The notes: generated by a model not told the origin, from the sequence alone. 64,000 nucleotides of DNA from Sulfurovum sp. UBA4779 (GCA_002403155.1 DHHF01000013.1:55766-119765), one strand, 5' to 3'; counted from the stretch's first letter, positions 54,293 to 63,744 are shown. Translations and numbers: made by a program.

Positions 54293-54340
54293 CCTTTGAT
54301 CGGGCCGGATTGCGGAACAAGTCCGGACGGTGGTTTGTCA

Positions 54341-54552
54341 TCGTCGGGCTTGCCCCGGGGATCCATCACATTAGGGTTGCATGTGGATTCCTGCTTCCGC
54401 AGGAATGACGGGAGGGGCAGAAATACTGTCATTTGAGCAGCCGCTTTAACTGCGTCACCCTGAAATAAATTCAGGGTCTAGTAAAAAGTAAACCTCTGAC
54501 CCGCTTTAACTGCTGTATCTACCCCGCCGTCATCCTGAACTTAATTTAGGAT
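54341..54552. repeat. Cluster of palindromic intergenic repeats
   Basis: Four unlike hairpin elements lie in a row in the 469-base gap 54293-54761: CGGG/CCCG around 54345-54357; ATTCCTGC/GCAGGAAT (54387-54406, perfect); ACCCTGAA/TTCAGGGT (54457-54477, perfect); ATCCTGAA/TTTAGGAT (54532-54552, one G-U). Their wording (GTCAT..., GGATTCCTGC...) is like dispersed palindromes known in many bacterial genomes. No gene is seen in the gap. Confidence 0.75.
54441..54513. repeat. Direct repeat within the palindrome cluster
   Basis: CCGCTTTAACTGC occurs at 54441-54453 and again at 54501-54513, 60 bases apart, each leading into one of the hairpin elements. This suggests the elements were duplicated together as a unit and then diverged. 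Confidence 0.6.
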
Positions 54553-54611
54553 ATAGATTGAGAATCAAGTTTTGTTCTATGCAGTTTATCGCTATTATCT
54601 CTGTATTTTGG

Positions 54612-54630
54612 ATTTTACGTAAAATATAAT
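54612..54630 (+). promoter_or_regulatory. Palindrome beside a predicted -10 box of the defence operon
   Basis: ATTTTACGTAAAAT (54612-54625) is a perfect 14-base palindrome sharing its last T with TATAAT (54625-54630). The ATG is about 130 bases downstream. A dimeric regulator bound here would contact RNA polymerase. No regulator gene is in the island. No convincing -35 box is seen. Confidence 0.45.
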
Positions 54631-54761
54631 ATAGTAGATGATGATTGCATAGTTAGATTCTTGATGTTTATCAAATGATATAAAAGCTGATTATTGTAGA
54701 ATTAAATTGATTGTTTGGGATAGAGATAATAGATATTTTTGAAAAGGGAGAAAAGGATTAA

Positions 54762-56234
54762 ATGAAAGAAGCGCCAGCATCTAAATATTTATTAGCTCTT
54801 CCAAATCCCAAAAACTTAATTCATGCACTCAGGGATATCGGCTATTCTCTTGAGACAGCCCTTGCAGATATTATTGACAACAGCATTACTGCGAATGCAA
54901 CAAATATTAATATTAATGTGTATTTCGACTTGCATGACAGCTATATCTCTATAGTTGATAATGGGATAGGTATGGATGAAGAAACATTAAATAAAGCCAT
55001 GCAACTGGGTTCTTTTGATCCTGTTCTGTCTCGAGAAAGAAATGATCTGGGCAGATTTGGTCTTGGGCTTAAAACAGCTTCTTTTTCGCAGGCAAGCAAA
55101 TTGACTGTTGTCTCCAAAAAAAATCAAACAGAAACAGGCCGTTGTTGGGACTTAGATCATGTATCAGAGACTGTAAAATGGGAAATTGAAGTACTTGATG
55201 AGCAGAACATCCGCAATACTGCCGGGTATGAATTTTTAGGCAGTTCCGGTACCTTGGTACTTTGGGAAAATTTATACAGACTTATCGACACGGATAGCAA
55301 ACGAAATCCAGAAGATATTTTTTGGGAACAGATTGATAGTGTTCGAAGGCATCTCGCATTAACATTTCATAGATATTTGACAGGCGAACCAGGTATCAAA
55401 AAAATAAAGATTGCCATCAACCATATGCAAATAGAACCGTTTGATCCGTTTGAAGGTGCCGGGAAGCCTTTCCCGGAAGAAAACTTTTATAATATAAAAA
55501 TGCAGGCTTTTCTATTGCCTCATCACAGTAAAACTACAAAAGAACAATATGATAAATTGAGAGGACCAGATGACTATCTGAAGTCGCAAGGGTTTTATGT
55601 TTATCGCAATGCACGATTACTTGTGTATGGAACATGGTTTAGACTTTTGCGTCAAAGCGAAGCTACAAAACTGGCACGTATTAAAATAGATCTTCCTAAT
55701 TCCGAAGATTTTAATTGGTCTATCGATGTAAAAAAATCTCAGGCGATTCCTCCTGAAATTATAAGACAGCAATTAAAAAGAACCATCGATAAAATAACAT
55801 CTCAAGCTAGCCGTGTATACACTAAACGCGGCAAAAAAATTTCATCTACCCATTTAGTTCCGATTTGGGAAGAGTATCATCAGCACGGCAATAAAAGCTA
55901 TAAAATCAATACAGAAAACCCTCTTATCAAATTATTTATAAATGAATTGGATAATCAGCAGAAGTATCATTTGAAAGGAATTTTTGAATTAATTGAAAAC
56001 GGTCTTCCTATTGATACTATTTATGCAGATATGATTTCTGAGCCTGAAAATATAAAACCGATAGAAATTGACGAAGAACTGCTTCAAAAATCTGCTGAAA
56101 CTTATTGGGAAATGTTAACTCAAGCCGGTATGGAGGATGAAGCAATTGCCAAGCGTATGCTACAAAACGAGCCATTCAGCAAATATGTTGAATTTTGCGA
56201 AAATTTTATTAAACACAAACAAGGAATTGTATGA
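54762..56234 (+). CDS. GHKL (MutL/MORC-like) ATPase of a defence system
   Basis: A 490-residue protein. An N-terminal GHKL ATP-binding domain is clear: N box ALADIIDNSI near 34-43, G1 box IVDNGIGMDE near 65-74, G2 box LGRFGLGLKTASFSQ near 97-111. An S5-like transducer region follows, with basic residues near the C-terminal side. It lacks the MutL endonuclease domain. By context it belongs to the MutL/MORC-like ATPases found in restriction-modification-linked islands (Iyer, Abhiman and Aravind, as I recall). Likely DNA clamp or switch. It overlaps the next gene by 4 bases. Confidence 0.85.
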   Translation: MKEAPASKYLLALPNPKNLIHALRDIGYSLETALADIIDNSITANATNININVYFDLHDSYISIVDNGIGMDEETLNKAMQLGSFDPVLSRERNDLGRFGLGLKTASFSQASKLTVVSKKNQTETGRCWDLDHVSETVKWEIEVLDEQNIRNTAGYEFLGSSGTLVLWENLYRLIDTDSKRNPEDIFWEQIDSVRRHLALTFHRYLTGEPGIKKIKIAINHMQIEPFDPFEGAGKPFPEENFYNIKMQAFLLPHHSKTTKEQYDKLRGPDDYLKSQGFYVYRNARLLVYGTWFRLLRQSEATKLARIKIDLPNSEDFNWSIDVKKSQAIPPEIIRQQLKRTIDKITSQASRVYTKRGKKISSTHLVPIWEEYHQHGNKSYKINTENPLIKLFINELDNQQKYHLKGIFELIENGLPIDTIYADMISEPENIKPIEIDEELLQKSAETYWEMLTQAGMEDEAIAKRMLQNEPFSKYVEFCENFIKHKQGIV

Positions 56235-58909
56235 TTAGTAGCCATGACAAACTTTTGAGCCAAGCAATGTTTTTCCTTTCGCAAAATCCGGAATTAAAAA
56301 CTTCGGAACATATTCGTTCGACCATTCTGACTATAGCTCCTCTTTACGGAACAAAACTAAATGAAGAAGAAGTTGAATCAATTGCGAAACGCATTGAAGA
56401 GCTCTATGGATTTTCCATGGACGAGGGCACTTTAATCAAAGGAGAAGAGGCATTTCAGGAGTGGTATTTTGATTTTAAAGCAAGTTCTGTTTTTGAACCG
56501 TATTTTTGGGAAAGATACAAACAGCTTTTGGCTCAAAAACAGTTGCCGCCGCCTGTTATTTCGGCTATTGACAATGTTACGGATAAAATTGTCGGACAGC
56601 TTGAAAATCCAAATAAAAAAGGCCATTGGGATAGACGCGGGATGGTCGTAGGGCATGTACAGTCAGGGAAAACTGCAAATTTTATCGGTGTTGTCAATAA
56701 AGCAGCTGATTCTGGCTATAAACTGATTATTGTCTTAGCCGGAATGCTTGAAAGCTTGCGTTCTCAAACACAAGAACGGATTGATGAAGGTTTTGTCGGA
56801 GAAGACAGTAGCAAAAAAAACTCTACAACCATGAATGAAAAACTGATAGGTGTAGGACATATAAATCCAAATAGATTTCCCCTGACAATGACAGATTTAC
56901 ACAACGATTTCAGATCAAATCAGAATTTTCAAGTCAGCAGCTATGATACACCTACCATTCTTATAGTAAAAAAGAATACCTCTGTATTAAAAAGGCTGAG
57001 AGACTGGTTGCAGAGGAATAATGCGGATATGAAAGGAAATATATCCAATCTTCCTTTGCTTATGATAGACGACGAAGCGGATCATGCTTCTATCAACACA
57101 AATGATGAGGATAAAAATCCGACAGCTATCAATACGCGTATCAGAGAAATATTGAACCTTTTTAACCGAAAATGCTATCTGGCCTATACAGCGACACCTT
57201 TTGCAAATATTTTCATTGACCCTGAGACACAAGATGAAATGCTTGAGGATGATTTATTCCCCCGCGATTTTATTATAAGTCTCGATCCTCCAAGCAATTA
57301 TGTAGGTTCAGAAAAAATTTTCAACAGTTTAGATGGCGAAGAAGGTATAGATATTGTTCGAAGTATTGATGATATTGAAGATATTTTACCGTTAAAGCAT
57401 AAAAAGGATTATACTGTTCCTGCGTTGCCATACAGTCTTAAAACAGCGGTATGCTCACATGTTATATCAAAAGCCATAAGGATTTTAAGAGGCCAAAACA
57501 ATAAACATCATTCAATGTTGGTACATGTCTCTCGATATAAAGATGTCCAAAAAAGTATGCATTCGCTCCTTCTTCAATTCAAGCAGGATTTAGAACACAA
57601 TATCAGATATGGCTATAAATATGATTTGTCTAAAGCTATTAACAACCAGTATATGAAGTGTTTATTTGATACTTGGGAGTCTGACTTCAAACAGCACCAT
57701 TCAGATTGGCACCAAATTCAGGAAAAACTGCTTGAATCTATTGCTTCAATGCAGGTATTGCTTATCAATGGAGATTCCGATGACAGCCTGAACTACAGTG
57801 ATTATGCTGACGGAATGAATGTTATAGCTGTCGGAGGAGACAGGTTGGCCAGGGGGCTAACGTTGGAAGGTTTGGCAACTAGCTATTTCTATCGCAGTAC
57901 TTCTATGTATGATACTCTGATGCAAATGGGACGATGGTTTGGCTATCGTGACGGATTTGCGGATATCTGCCGGATCTATTTGACTCCGATGACCGAACAT
58001 TATTTTACGCATATTTCAAATGCTGCAGAAGAGCTGCGTTTGGAGATTAAAGATATGTTTGCAGCAAACCTGTCACCTAAAGATTTCGGTTTGCGTGTCA
58101 GGCGCCATCCCGGCACATTGCTGATCACTGCAAAAAACAAAATGAGAAGAGCACAGACTGTTATACAGCGGACCGATCTGAATGGGCGACTTATAGAATC
58201 ATATGCTTTAGATTTGGAACCGTCAAACCGGCAAGCCAATCATCAGCTGGCAGTCAGTTTTGTCCAAAGAATGCAGTCGATGACAAATACTGAAATAAAC
58301 AATGAAGACAATTGCTTTTGGGCAAATATTGATGCATCGCAAATTATCGAATTTGTAGAGAGCTATAAAAACCATCCTGCATCTCATATGACATCAACCA
58401 GACCGGTTGTCAGTTATTTGAAACAGTCCAAAAAATATTTTCCGATTTGGGATGTTGTTTTAGTGAATGTAAAAAATGCAAAAAACAAAACAAATATTGC
58501 CGGTTTGGATATTGGAATTCAAAGACGCGCCAGCGAACTTAAGCATAACGGCGAATATATAGAAATCAGCAGCAGAAGAAGAGTCGGAAACAACCTTGTC
58601 GAGAGAGCAGGGATGTCGGATGAAGAACTTCTTGCGGCTGATGCAGAATGCAGAAAAGAATTCCCTGGAGGCAAAAAAGAAATACCGGGCAGGTTTTTGC
58701 GCCAAAAAAGAACGAAGCCGCTGCTGATGCTGCATGTTGTGGATGCTTATGCAAATATACGGGATGACTCCACACTTATGGAAAAAGAACTGATTGCCTA
58801 CGGTATAAGCTTCCCCAAGTCAAATGCAGATATTGAGCCTGTAGAATTTGCTGTTAATACGGTATATGTCAAGAATCACTATGAGGACAATGAAGATGAC
58901 GAAGAATAA
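56231..58909 (+). CDS. Z1-domain helicase-like ATPase
   Basis: An 892-residue superfamily II-type ATPase. Walker A is GHVQSGKTANF near 140-150, Walker B IDDEADHAS near 278-286, motif III YTATPFANIF near 318-327, then GGDRLARGLTLEG near 535-547 and MGRWFGYRDG near 566-575 with the arginine fingers. These are the marks of the Z1 family (PF10593). It could translocate on DNA and hand it to the nuclease encoded next. It overlaps the ATPase gene before it by 4 bases, and the DUF4420 gene after it by 14. Confidence 0.93.
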   Translation: MISSHDKLLSQAMFFLSQNPELKTSEHIRSTILTIAPLYGTKLNEEEVESIAKRIEELYGFSMDEGTLIKGEEAFQEWYFDFKASSVFEPYFWERYKQLLAQKQLPPPVISAIDNVTDKIVGQLENPNKKGHWDRRGMVVGHVQSGKTANFIGVVNKAADSGYKLIIVLAGMLESLRSQTQERIDEGFVGEDSSKKNSTTMNEKLIGVGHINPNRFPLTMTDLHNDFRSNQNFQVSSYDTPTILIVKKNTSVLKRLRDWLQRNNADMKGNISNLPLLMIDDEADHASINTNDEDKNPTAINTRIREILNLFNRKCYLAYTATPFANIFIDPETQDEMLEDDLFPRDFIISLDPPSNYVGSEKIFNSLDGEEGIDIVRSIDDIEDILPLKHKKDYTVPALPYSLKTAVCSHVISKAIRILRGQNNKHHSMLVHVSRYKDVQKSMHSLLLQFKQDLEHNIRYGYKYDLSKAINNQYMKCLFDTWESDFKQHHSDWHQIQEKLLESIASMQVLLINGDSDDSLNYSDYADGMNVIAVGGDRLARGLTLEGLATSYFYRSTSMYDTLMQMGRWFGYRDGFADICRIYLTPMTEHYFTHISNAAEELRLEIKDMFAANLSPKDFGLRVRRHPGTLLITAKNKMRRAQTVIQRTDLNGRLIESYALDLEPSNRQANHQLAVSFVQRMQSMTNTEINNEDNCFWANIDASQIIEFVESYKNHPASHMTSTRPVVSYLKQSKKYFPIWDVVLVNVKNAKNKTNIAGLDIGIQRRASELKHNGEYIEISSRRRVGNNLVERAGMSDEELLAADAECRKEFPGGKKEIPGRFLRQKRTKPLLMLHVVDAYANIRDDSTLMEKELIAYGISFPKSNADIEPVEFAVNTVYVKNHYEDNEDDEE

Positions 58910-59861
58910 TCCGTGGATGCTATTGAATAATACAATAAATTCTAAAAGATGCAATGCAAAACATCCATTTGGTTTTTTTTGGGCTATCGGAAAATCAGGA
59001 GAATATCTGCTTGCAATACATCACACCGATTTGGATGATTGGAATGGGGATAAACTCAAGCTTTCAGGAATAGAAATAGAACAGTATCAGATCGAACATG
59101 GCTACAGACTTGTTCTCAAGCTTCATGACAATAGTGACTGGGATTTGTTCTTCAATCTTTGTTCTGATCTTTTGAATGCAACAGAGTTTTTCAAAACGGA
59201 ACAAGAAATGCTGGCAATAGTCAGCAATCGCCTTCAAAGATGGCAGAAACTTTTCAGAAAATCCGGGAAAAAACTTTTAACTTCCGAAGAGCAACAAGGT
59301 CTTTTTGGAGAACTCTATTTTATAAAACAGCATCTGCTCGGCAGTTACCATGAATCCGAAGTTTTTTCATTCTGGCGTGGACCGCTCGGCGAACAGCAGG
59401 ATTTCGGCATTGGCAATATAACTGTAGAAGTCAAGACCAAACGCGGAACAGCTGTGCCTTATGTGCAGATAAGCTCTCTCGAGCAGCTTGACTGTAAAAG
59501 CGGATACTGTTACCTGTATGTGGTGACACTCAATGCATCTCCTGCGGCTGTTGCTGAGGCAAAAACGCTCAATGATATTGTTTTGGAAATAAAAAAGAGC
59601 CTCGAAAACATTGATTCTATAGAATACTTCGAAAGCATGCTTGCCGAAGCAGACTATATCGAAATTCCCGAATATTCAGAAACATCTTATTTGGTTTCCC
59701 GGACTGAAATATTCGAAATCAAAGATTCATTTCCAAGGCTGATCCCCGGAGATATCAAACAGGGTATACATTCGGTACAGTATAAAATAGAGTTACAGGC
59801 ATGTAAACCTTATGTCATTGTTTTGGATGAGTTTAATTCAAGGGTACAGAATGAAAAATAA
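58896..59861 (+). CDS. PD-(D/E)XK motif protein (DUF4420)
   Basis: A ~321-residue putative nuclease. The restriction-endonuclease core is EQQDFGIGNITVEVKTKRG near 161-179: D-x8-E-V-K, the metal and catalytic residues. GLFGELYFIKQHLL before it is typical of DUF4420. The start at ATG 58896 follows GAGGA at good spacing; earlier in-frame starts lie in the Z1 gene. It is the most likely DNA-cutting subunit of the operon. It overlaps the AIPR gene by 11 bases. Confidence 0.88.
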   Translation: MTKNNPWMLLNNTINSKRCNAKHPFGFFWAIGKSGEYLLAIHHTDLDDWNGDKLKLSGIEIEQYQIEHGYRLVLKLHDNSDWDLFFNLCSDLLNATEFFKTEQEMLAIVSNRLQRWQKLFRKSGKKLLTSEEQQGLFGELYFIKQHLLGSYHESEVFSFWRGPLGEQQDFGIGNITVEVKTKRGTAVPYVQISSLEQLDCKSGYCYLYVVTLNASPAAVAEAKTLNDIVLEIKKSLENIDSIEYFESMLAEADYIEIPEYSETSYLVSRTEIFEIKDSFPRLIPGDIKQGIHSVQYKIELQACKPYVIVLDEFNSRVQNEK

Positions 59862-61911
59862 AATTGAACAGTTTAGGGAAGATTTTCTTCAAAATATTTT
59901 TGCAGAAGCAGAGGCAAACGAAAACTTTTTCGAGTCAGTATTTGTCGAATACTTTGCCAAAGAGCTTGAAGAATCCGGGGAGATTGATGATGAAGTCCAG
60001 CTTTCGCATTGGAGCCAAAGAGGAATTAAGGTCGATGGATATTCCTACAATGAAGATGATGGCATTCTCAACCTTTTCATTTCAGTATTTTCAGAAAATT
60101 TTGATGAAAAAAGTCTGACTCAGACTGAGGTCAATCAAGCGTTTAATCGAGTAAAAAACTTTTTTGTCCAAGCATTTGAAAAAAACTATTATGCAGAACT
60201 TGAAGAGGCAACATCAGTCTATGATCTGGCATATTCTATCCGACAGAACAAAAATAATATAAGCAAAGTAAAATACTATCTTCTGAGCAACAAAATTCTC
60301 AGTGACAGAGTAGAAGCAATCAAAGCCTATGAAAATGATCAAATTGTTTTTTCGTTCCATATTTGGGATATTTCAAGATTGTTTAGAATGGATATTTCCA
60401 ACCAGAAAAAAGAAGATATTCAAATAGTTTTTGACGAGATTTCTCCAGAACCACTCTATTGTCTTCCTGCTCATCTCAATACTGACGAATACCAGTCTTA
60501 TTTGCTGGTTATGCCAGGTGCAATTCTTGCTTCTCTGTATGGACGCTATGAGGCAAGACTGCTTGAACAGAATGTCAGAACTTTTCTTCAGGCAAGAGGC
60601 AAAGTCAACAAAGGGCTTCGATATACCATTATTAATCAGCCGGAGAAATTCTTTGCATATAACAATGGCCTGACAACGACTGCGGAAGCAATCGAAACTG
60701 AGCAAACGGAAAAAGGACTCAGACTCAAAAGTCTCAAAAATATGCAAATCGTAAATGGCGGCCAAACTACAGCATCAATTTACAGTGCATTGCGAAAAGA
60801 TAGAGCTAATCTGGATAATATATTTGTTCAGATGAAGCTGACTATTGTAGATCCTCAAGAAGCTCAGGATTTAGTGCCTAAGATTTCTGAATATGCAAAT
60901 ACACAAAATAAAGTCAATGCCGCAGACTTTTTTTCTACCCATCCTTTCCATATACGTATGGAAGATTTCTCAAGACGGATTTTTGCGCCTGCTTTTGATG
61001 GTGAACACCGGCAGATGAAATGGTTCTATGAGAGAGCAAGAGGGCAATACCAGGATGCGCAAGCTCATAAAACAAAGGCTGAACGAAATCGATTTCAGCT
61101 TGAATATCCCAAAACTCAAGTTATTACAAAGACTGATCTTTCAAAATATGAGAATGTCTGGGAAGAGATTCCTCATATTGTTGCAAGAGGTGCCCAATAC
61201 AGCTTTGTGGAATATGCTAGAGATATTGGAAAACGCTGGGAAAAAAGCGATACAAACTTTAATGAGCTTTATTTTAAAACTGCTGTCGCAAAAGCAATCA
61301 TTTTTAAAACTGTCGAGAAAATTATTTCGAATTCATATTGGTATGACGGAGGTTATCGTGCTCAAACGGTTGCATATACAGTTGCATATATAGACTATAT
61401 TGTCAAAAAAGAAAATAAATATTTTGATTTCATGGCAGTTTGGAATAAGCAGGCAGTTTCTGATGCAACAGAAGCACTGCTAAAGCTCGTAAGCAAAGCC
61501 GTATATGACGAAATGACCAATCCTCCGTCAGGAATAGCAAATATTTCGCAATGGGCAAAAAAAGAAGGGTGTTGGCAAAGCATTCAAAGCAATTTGTCTA
61601 TTGAAGTACCGGATTTGTTTTTGGAAGAACTGATCGGGGAAGATAATCTAAAGGAAGAGAAAAAAAATGCAAAGAAAATACAGCGTATTGACAATGGTAT
61701 AGAAGCACAAAAAAGAGTTTTTGAGATTGCGAAAATAAACAAATGGGAATATATTAAAAATTTTGGAATCAAGAATAATGAATTAACTGCCAAGGATATT
61801 TCATTATTAGATATTGCTATTGCAATCCCCCAAAAAATTCCTACAGAAAGACAGTCAATTGCTATTATGGAAGCTGTATTCAAGCTAGAGAACATTGGTT
61901 TACTATTATAG
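59851..61911 (+). CDS. AIPR-family (abortive infection phage resistance) protein
   Basis: A 686-residue protein of the AIPR family (PF10592). Signature segments are FFAYNNGLTTTAEAI near 267-281 and LKNMQIVNGGQTTASIYSALRKD near 293-315. The first member was linked to phage resistance by abortive infection. The biochemical activity is not established as far as I know. The ATG at 59851 lies within the end of the DUF4420 gene; the longer reading from 59812 is unlikely. It is last in the operon. Confidence 0.9.
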   Translation: MKNKIEQFREDFLQNIFAEAEANENFFESVFVEYFAKELEESGEIDDEVQLSHWSQRGIKVDGYSYNEDDGILNLFISVFSENFDEKSLTQTEVNQAFNRVKNFFVQAFEKNYYAELEEATSVYDLAYSIRQNKNNISKVKYYLLSNKILSDRVEAIKAYENDQIVFSFHIWDISRLFRMDISNQKKEDIQIVFDEISPEPLYCLPAHLNTDEYQSYLLVMPGAILASLYGRYEARLLEQNVRTFLQARGKVNKGLRYTIINQPEKFFAYNNGLTTTAEAIETEQTEKGLRLKSLKNMQIVNGGQTTASIYSALRKDRANLDNIFVQMKLTIVDPQEAQDLVPKISEYANTQNKVNAADFFSTHPFHIRMEDFSRRIFAPAFDGEHRQMKWFYERARGQYQDAQAHKTKAERNRFQLEYPKTQVITKTDLSKYENVWEEIPHIVARGAQYSFVEYARDIGKRWEKSDTNFNELYFKTAVAKAIIFKTVEKIISNSYWYDGGYRAQTVAYTVAYIDYIVKKENKYFDFMAVWNKQAVSDATEALLKLVSKAVYDEMTNPPSGIANISQWAKKEGCWQSIQSNLSIEVPDLFLEELIGEDNLKEEKKNAKKIQRIDNGIEAQKRVFEIAKINKWEYIKNFGIKNNELTAKDISLLDIAIAIPQKIPTERQSIAIMEAVFKLENIGLLL

Positions 61912-61922
61912 TGGAGGAAAAT

Positions 61923-62101
61923 ATGACACTGGCAAATTATTAAATGGTGCAACTCTTGATAAGGCTAAAAATTATGCAAAAGAGAGACAAGACTTTCATA
62001 TTAATAATTCAGAATTGAATCTGCTGCCTCGGGCCGTACTCGCTGAAAATAGAGATAGAATGGCAATATATGCTAATTACAATCAACCTTTGTTAAGTTA
62101 A
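61923..62101 (+). pseudogene. Possible small frameshifted gene after the AIPR gene
   Basis: A strong ribosome site (GGAGGA, 61914-61919) precedes ATG 61923, but that frame stops after six codons (MTLANY). Another frame stays open through 62101 for about 60 charged, coding-like residues (KLLNGATLDKAKNYAKERQD...). A single-base change near 61935 would join the two into one protein. No homology is recognised. Its end overlaps the dcm stop, which converges on it. Confidence 0.35.
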
Positions 62102-63190
62102 AGCAATTATTTGCTCAAATATTGCTTTTGCCAAAAGAGGTGGTACTGCATTTCCAACCTGTTGTTGTTGATAGCTATGAGGTCCTTTGAATATAAAATC
62201 ATCTGGAAAGCTTTGAAGTCTCGCTGCTTCTCGTAAAGAAAGACCTCTATGCTCCCAAGGGTGAATTAGCATACTTTTTCTATAATTTGCGATGGTTACA
62301 GACGGTTCATTTTCGCAAAGCCGTTTATAGATACCACTGTGGGTATGTTTTGTAGAACTGTATGAGCATAGAAGTCCTTTTTCAAGTGCTGCTTTCCAGT
62401 TCTCTCCTTGTCCTATTGCTTTATACCGTTCTATTATATGCGGTTTGCTTGCTGTTACATAGTTTTGACGTGCTTTGTGTTGACCCTTTCTCATAAGTTT
62501 GGCATATTCGCTTGAGGCGTTTGCTCTATAAGAGCTTTCTTCAAGCATTTGTCCATTGGAGAGTTTAGGAAGATCAGCAAGCGCTTCGCCAACACTTACA
62601 ATCACTTTTCTTTGCAGTTTGTCAAAATCAAATTTAATGCCGCCGCTTTGTTTTTTATGTCCTACAATAAAGAAACGTTTTCTTTTTTGCGGTACACCGA
62701 AGTCAGAGGCATCTAAAAGTGCAGAACTTGTTTCATAGGAAAGAGTATCTGGATCATTAAGAGGATTTGATAATGCTTCTTCTACTTCTTTTGCAAATGA
62801 TCCGTCTCCAAATGATTTGAAGCCGGCGACATTTTCAAATAAAAACCATTCTGGTTCAAGATCCTGTATAAATCTCACATATTCTTTAAACATCCAGTTA
62901 TTTGGGTTGTCTAGATTTCTGGTTTTTGTATTAGCAATAGAAAAGCCTTGGCATGGCGGCCCGCCAAAGAGGATAAAAGGATTTTTCTTGGTATATTCTA
63001 ATGGGTTTACTTCTCTAATGTCTTTTTGTAGTACATTATGTGAAATTTCTTTGTGGTTTTCTTTATAGGTTTCGGCAGCATACTGATCAAATTCTACAGC
63101 CATAACAGGTGAAATTCCTGCCATCTTAGCACCAATACTAAGGCCTCCAGCTCCACTGAAGATATCTACTGCTGTAAAATTTTTTGCCAT
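62093..63190 (-). CDS. DNA (cytosine-5) methyltransferase
   Basis: Adds a methyl group to cytosine C5 in a specific DNA site. The 365-residue protein has all main motifs: I DIFSGAGG near 9-16, IV GGPPCQGFS near 76-84 with catalytic Cys80, VI FENVAG near 118-123, IX/X SLREAARLQSFP and QQVGNAVPP near the end. The target site cannot be read from sequence. It lies 54 bases after vsr on the same strand and converges on the four-gene operon, so it is probably the modification arm of the island. Confidence 0.94.
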   Translation of the reverse strand: MAKNFTAVDIFSGAGGLSIGAKMAGISPVMAVEFDQYAAETYKENHKEISHNVLQKDIREVNPLEYTKKNPFILFGGPPCQGFSIANTKTRNLDNPNNWMFKEYVRFIQDLEPEWFLFENVAGFKSFGDGSFAKEVEEALSNPLNDPDTLSYETSSALLDASDFGVPQKRKRFFIVGHKKQSGGIKFDFDKLQRKVIVSVGEALADLPKLSNGQMLEESSYRANASSEYAKLMRKGQHKARQNYVTASKPHIIERYKAIGQGENWKAALEKGLLCSYSSTKHTHSGIYKRLCENEPSVTIANYRKSMLIHPWEHRGLSLREAARLQSFPDDFIFKGPHSYQQQQVGNAVPPLLAKAIFEQIIALT

Positions 63191-63244
63191 AATCCCCTCA
63201 TTTTATCTTACCAAAATTTTACAATTATCCCGCTGCAACGCAGC

Positions 63245-63649
63245 TTAATCTAAAACTTTTTTTATCTCTTCAATACAGAAATTAATATTTTTTTCTATAT
63301 CTTTTTGCCAAAAACGCAGTACTTTCCATCCTTCATTTTTTAGCTTCATATTTACTTCTTTGTCCCGTTTAATATTACGCTCAATTTTAGGTAGCCAATA
63401 TTCTTTATTTGTTTTTGGAATATATTTTTTTTCCTGCAGATATTTCCCGTGCCAAAATTCACTATCGCAAAAGATTACCAAACGCTTCCCTTTAAAACAG
63501 ATATCGGGTTTCCCGGTAATATCTTTACAGTTTTTTCTGTAGCGATACCCTTTTGCCCAAAGCTCTTTTCTGAGTTTTATTTCTATAGAGGTATCTTTTG
63601 ATTTGATACGGCGCATATTTTCAGTACGACCAATATGTTTCTTTTTCAT
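63245..63649 (-). CDS. Very-short-patch repair endonuclease (Vsr-like)
   Basis: A 134-residue protein of the Vsr family, which nicks at T:G mismatches made when 5-methylcytosine deaminates. RRIKSKDTSIEIKLRKELW is at 14-32, and the catalytic region KPDICFKGKRLVIFCDSEFWHG near 48-69 holds the Asp and the FWHG metal site. Its tie to the cytosine methyltransferase just downstream is the usual arrangement. Some Vsr-like proteins act as restriction enzymes instead, which remains possible here. Confidence 0.93.
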   Translation of the reverse strand: MKKKHIGRTENMRRIKSKDTSIEIKLRKELWAKGYRYRKNCKDITGKPDICFKGKRLVIFCDSEFWHGKYLQEKKYIPKTNKEYWLPKIERNIKRDKEVNMKLKNEGWKVLRFWQKDIEKNINFCIEEIKKVLD

Positions 63650-63744
63650 ATTTAAATTTTATCATAAAATAGGGGTCAGTCGCCACCTTAAAAACCTATT
63701 AAAAACTTAACAATCCTACCAGTTTTTATAAAAAATCAGAGAGG

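Noticed and set aside
54301..54316. CGGGCCGGATTGCGG as a second copy of the tRNA-fMet end (attachment site)
   Set aside because: It shares only short GC-rich pieces with the tRNA 3' end (GGGAGCCGGATTTG); there is no long exact match and no integrase in the window.
54341..54552. Palindromic cluster as a CRISPR array
   Set aside because: The units are different hairpins with irregular spacing; there is no constant repeat-spacer pattern and no cas gene.
54762..61911. BREX, DISARM or Dnd/Ssp phosphorothioation system
   Set aside because: No PglX/PglZ/BrxC, DrmA/DrmB or DndCDE/SspBCD motifs are present; the Z1, DUF4420 and AIPR families define a different assembly.
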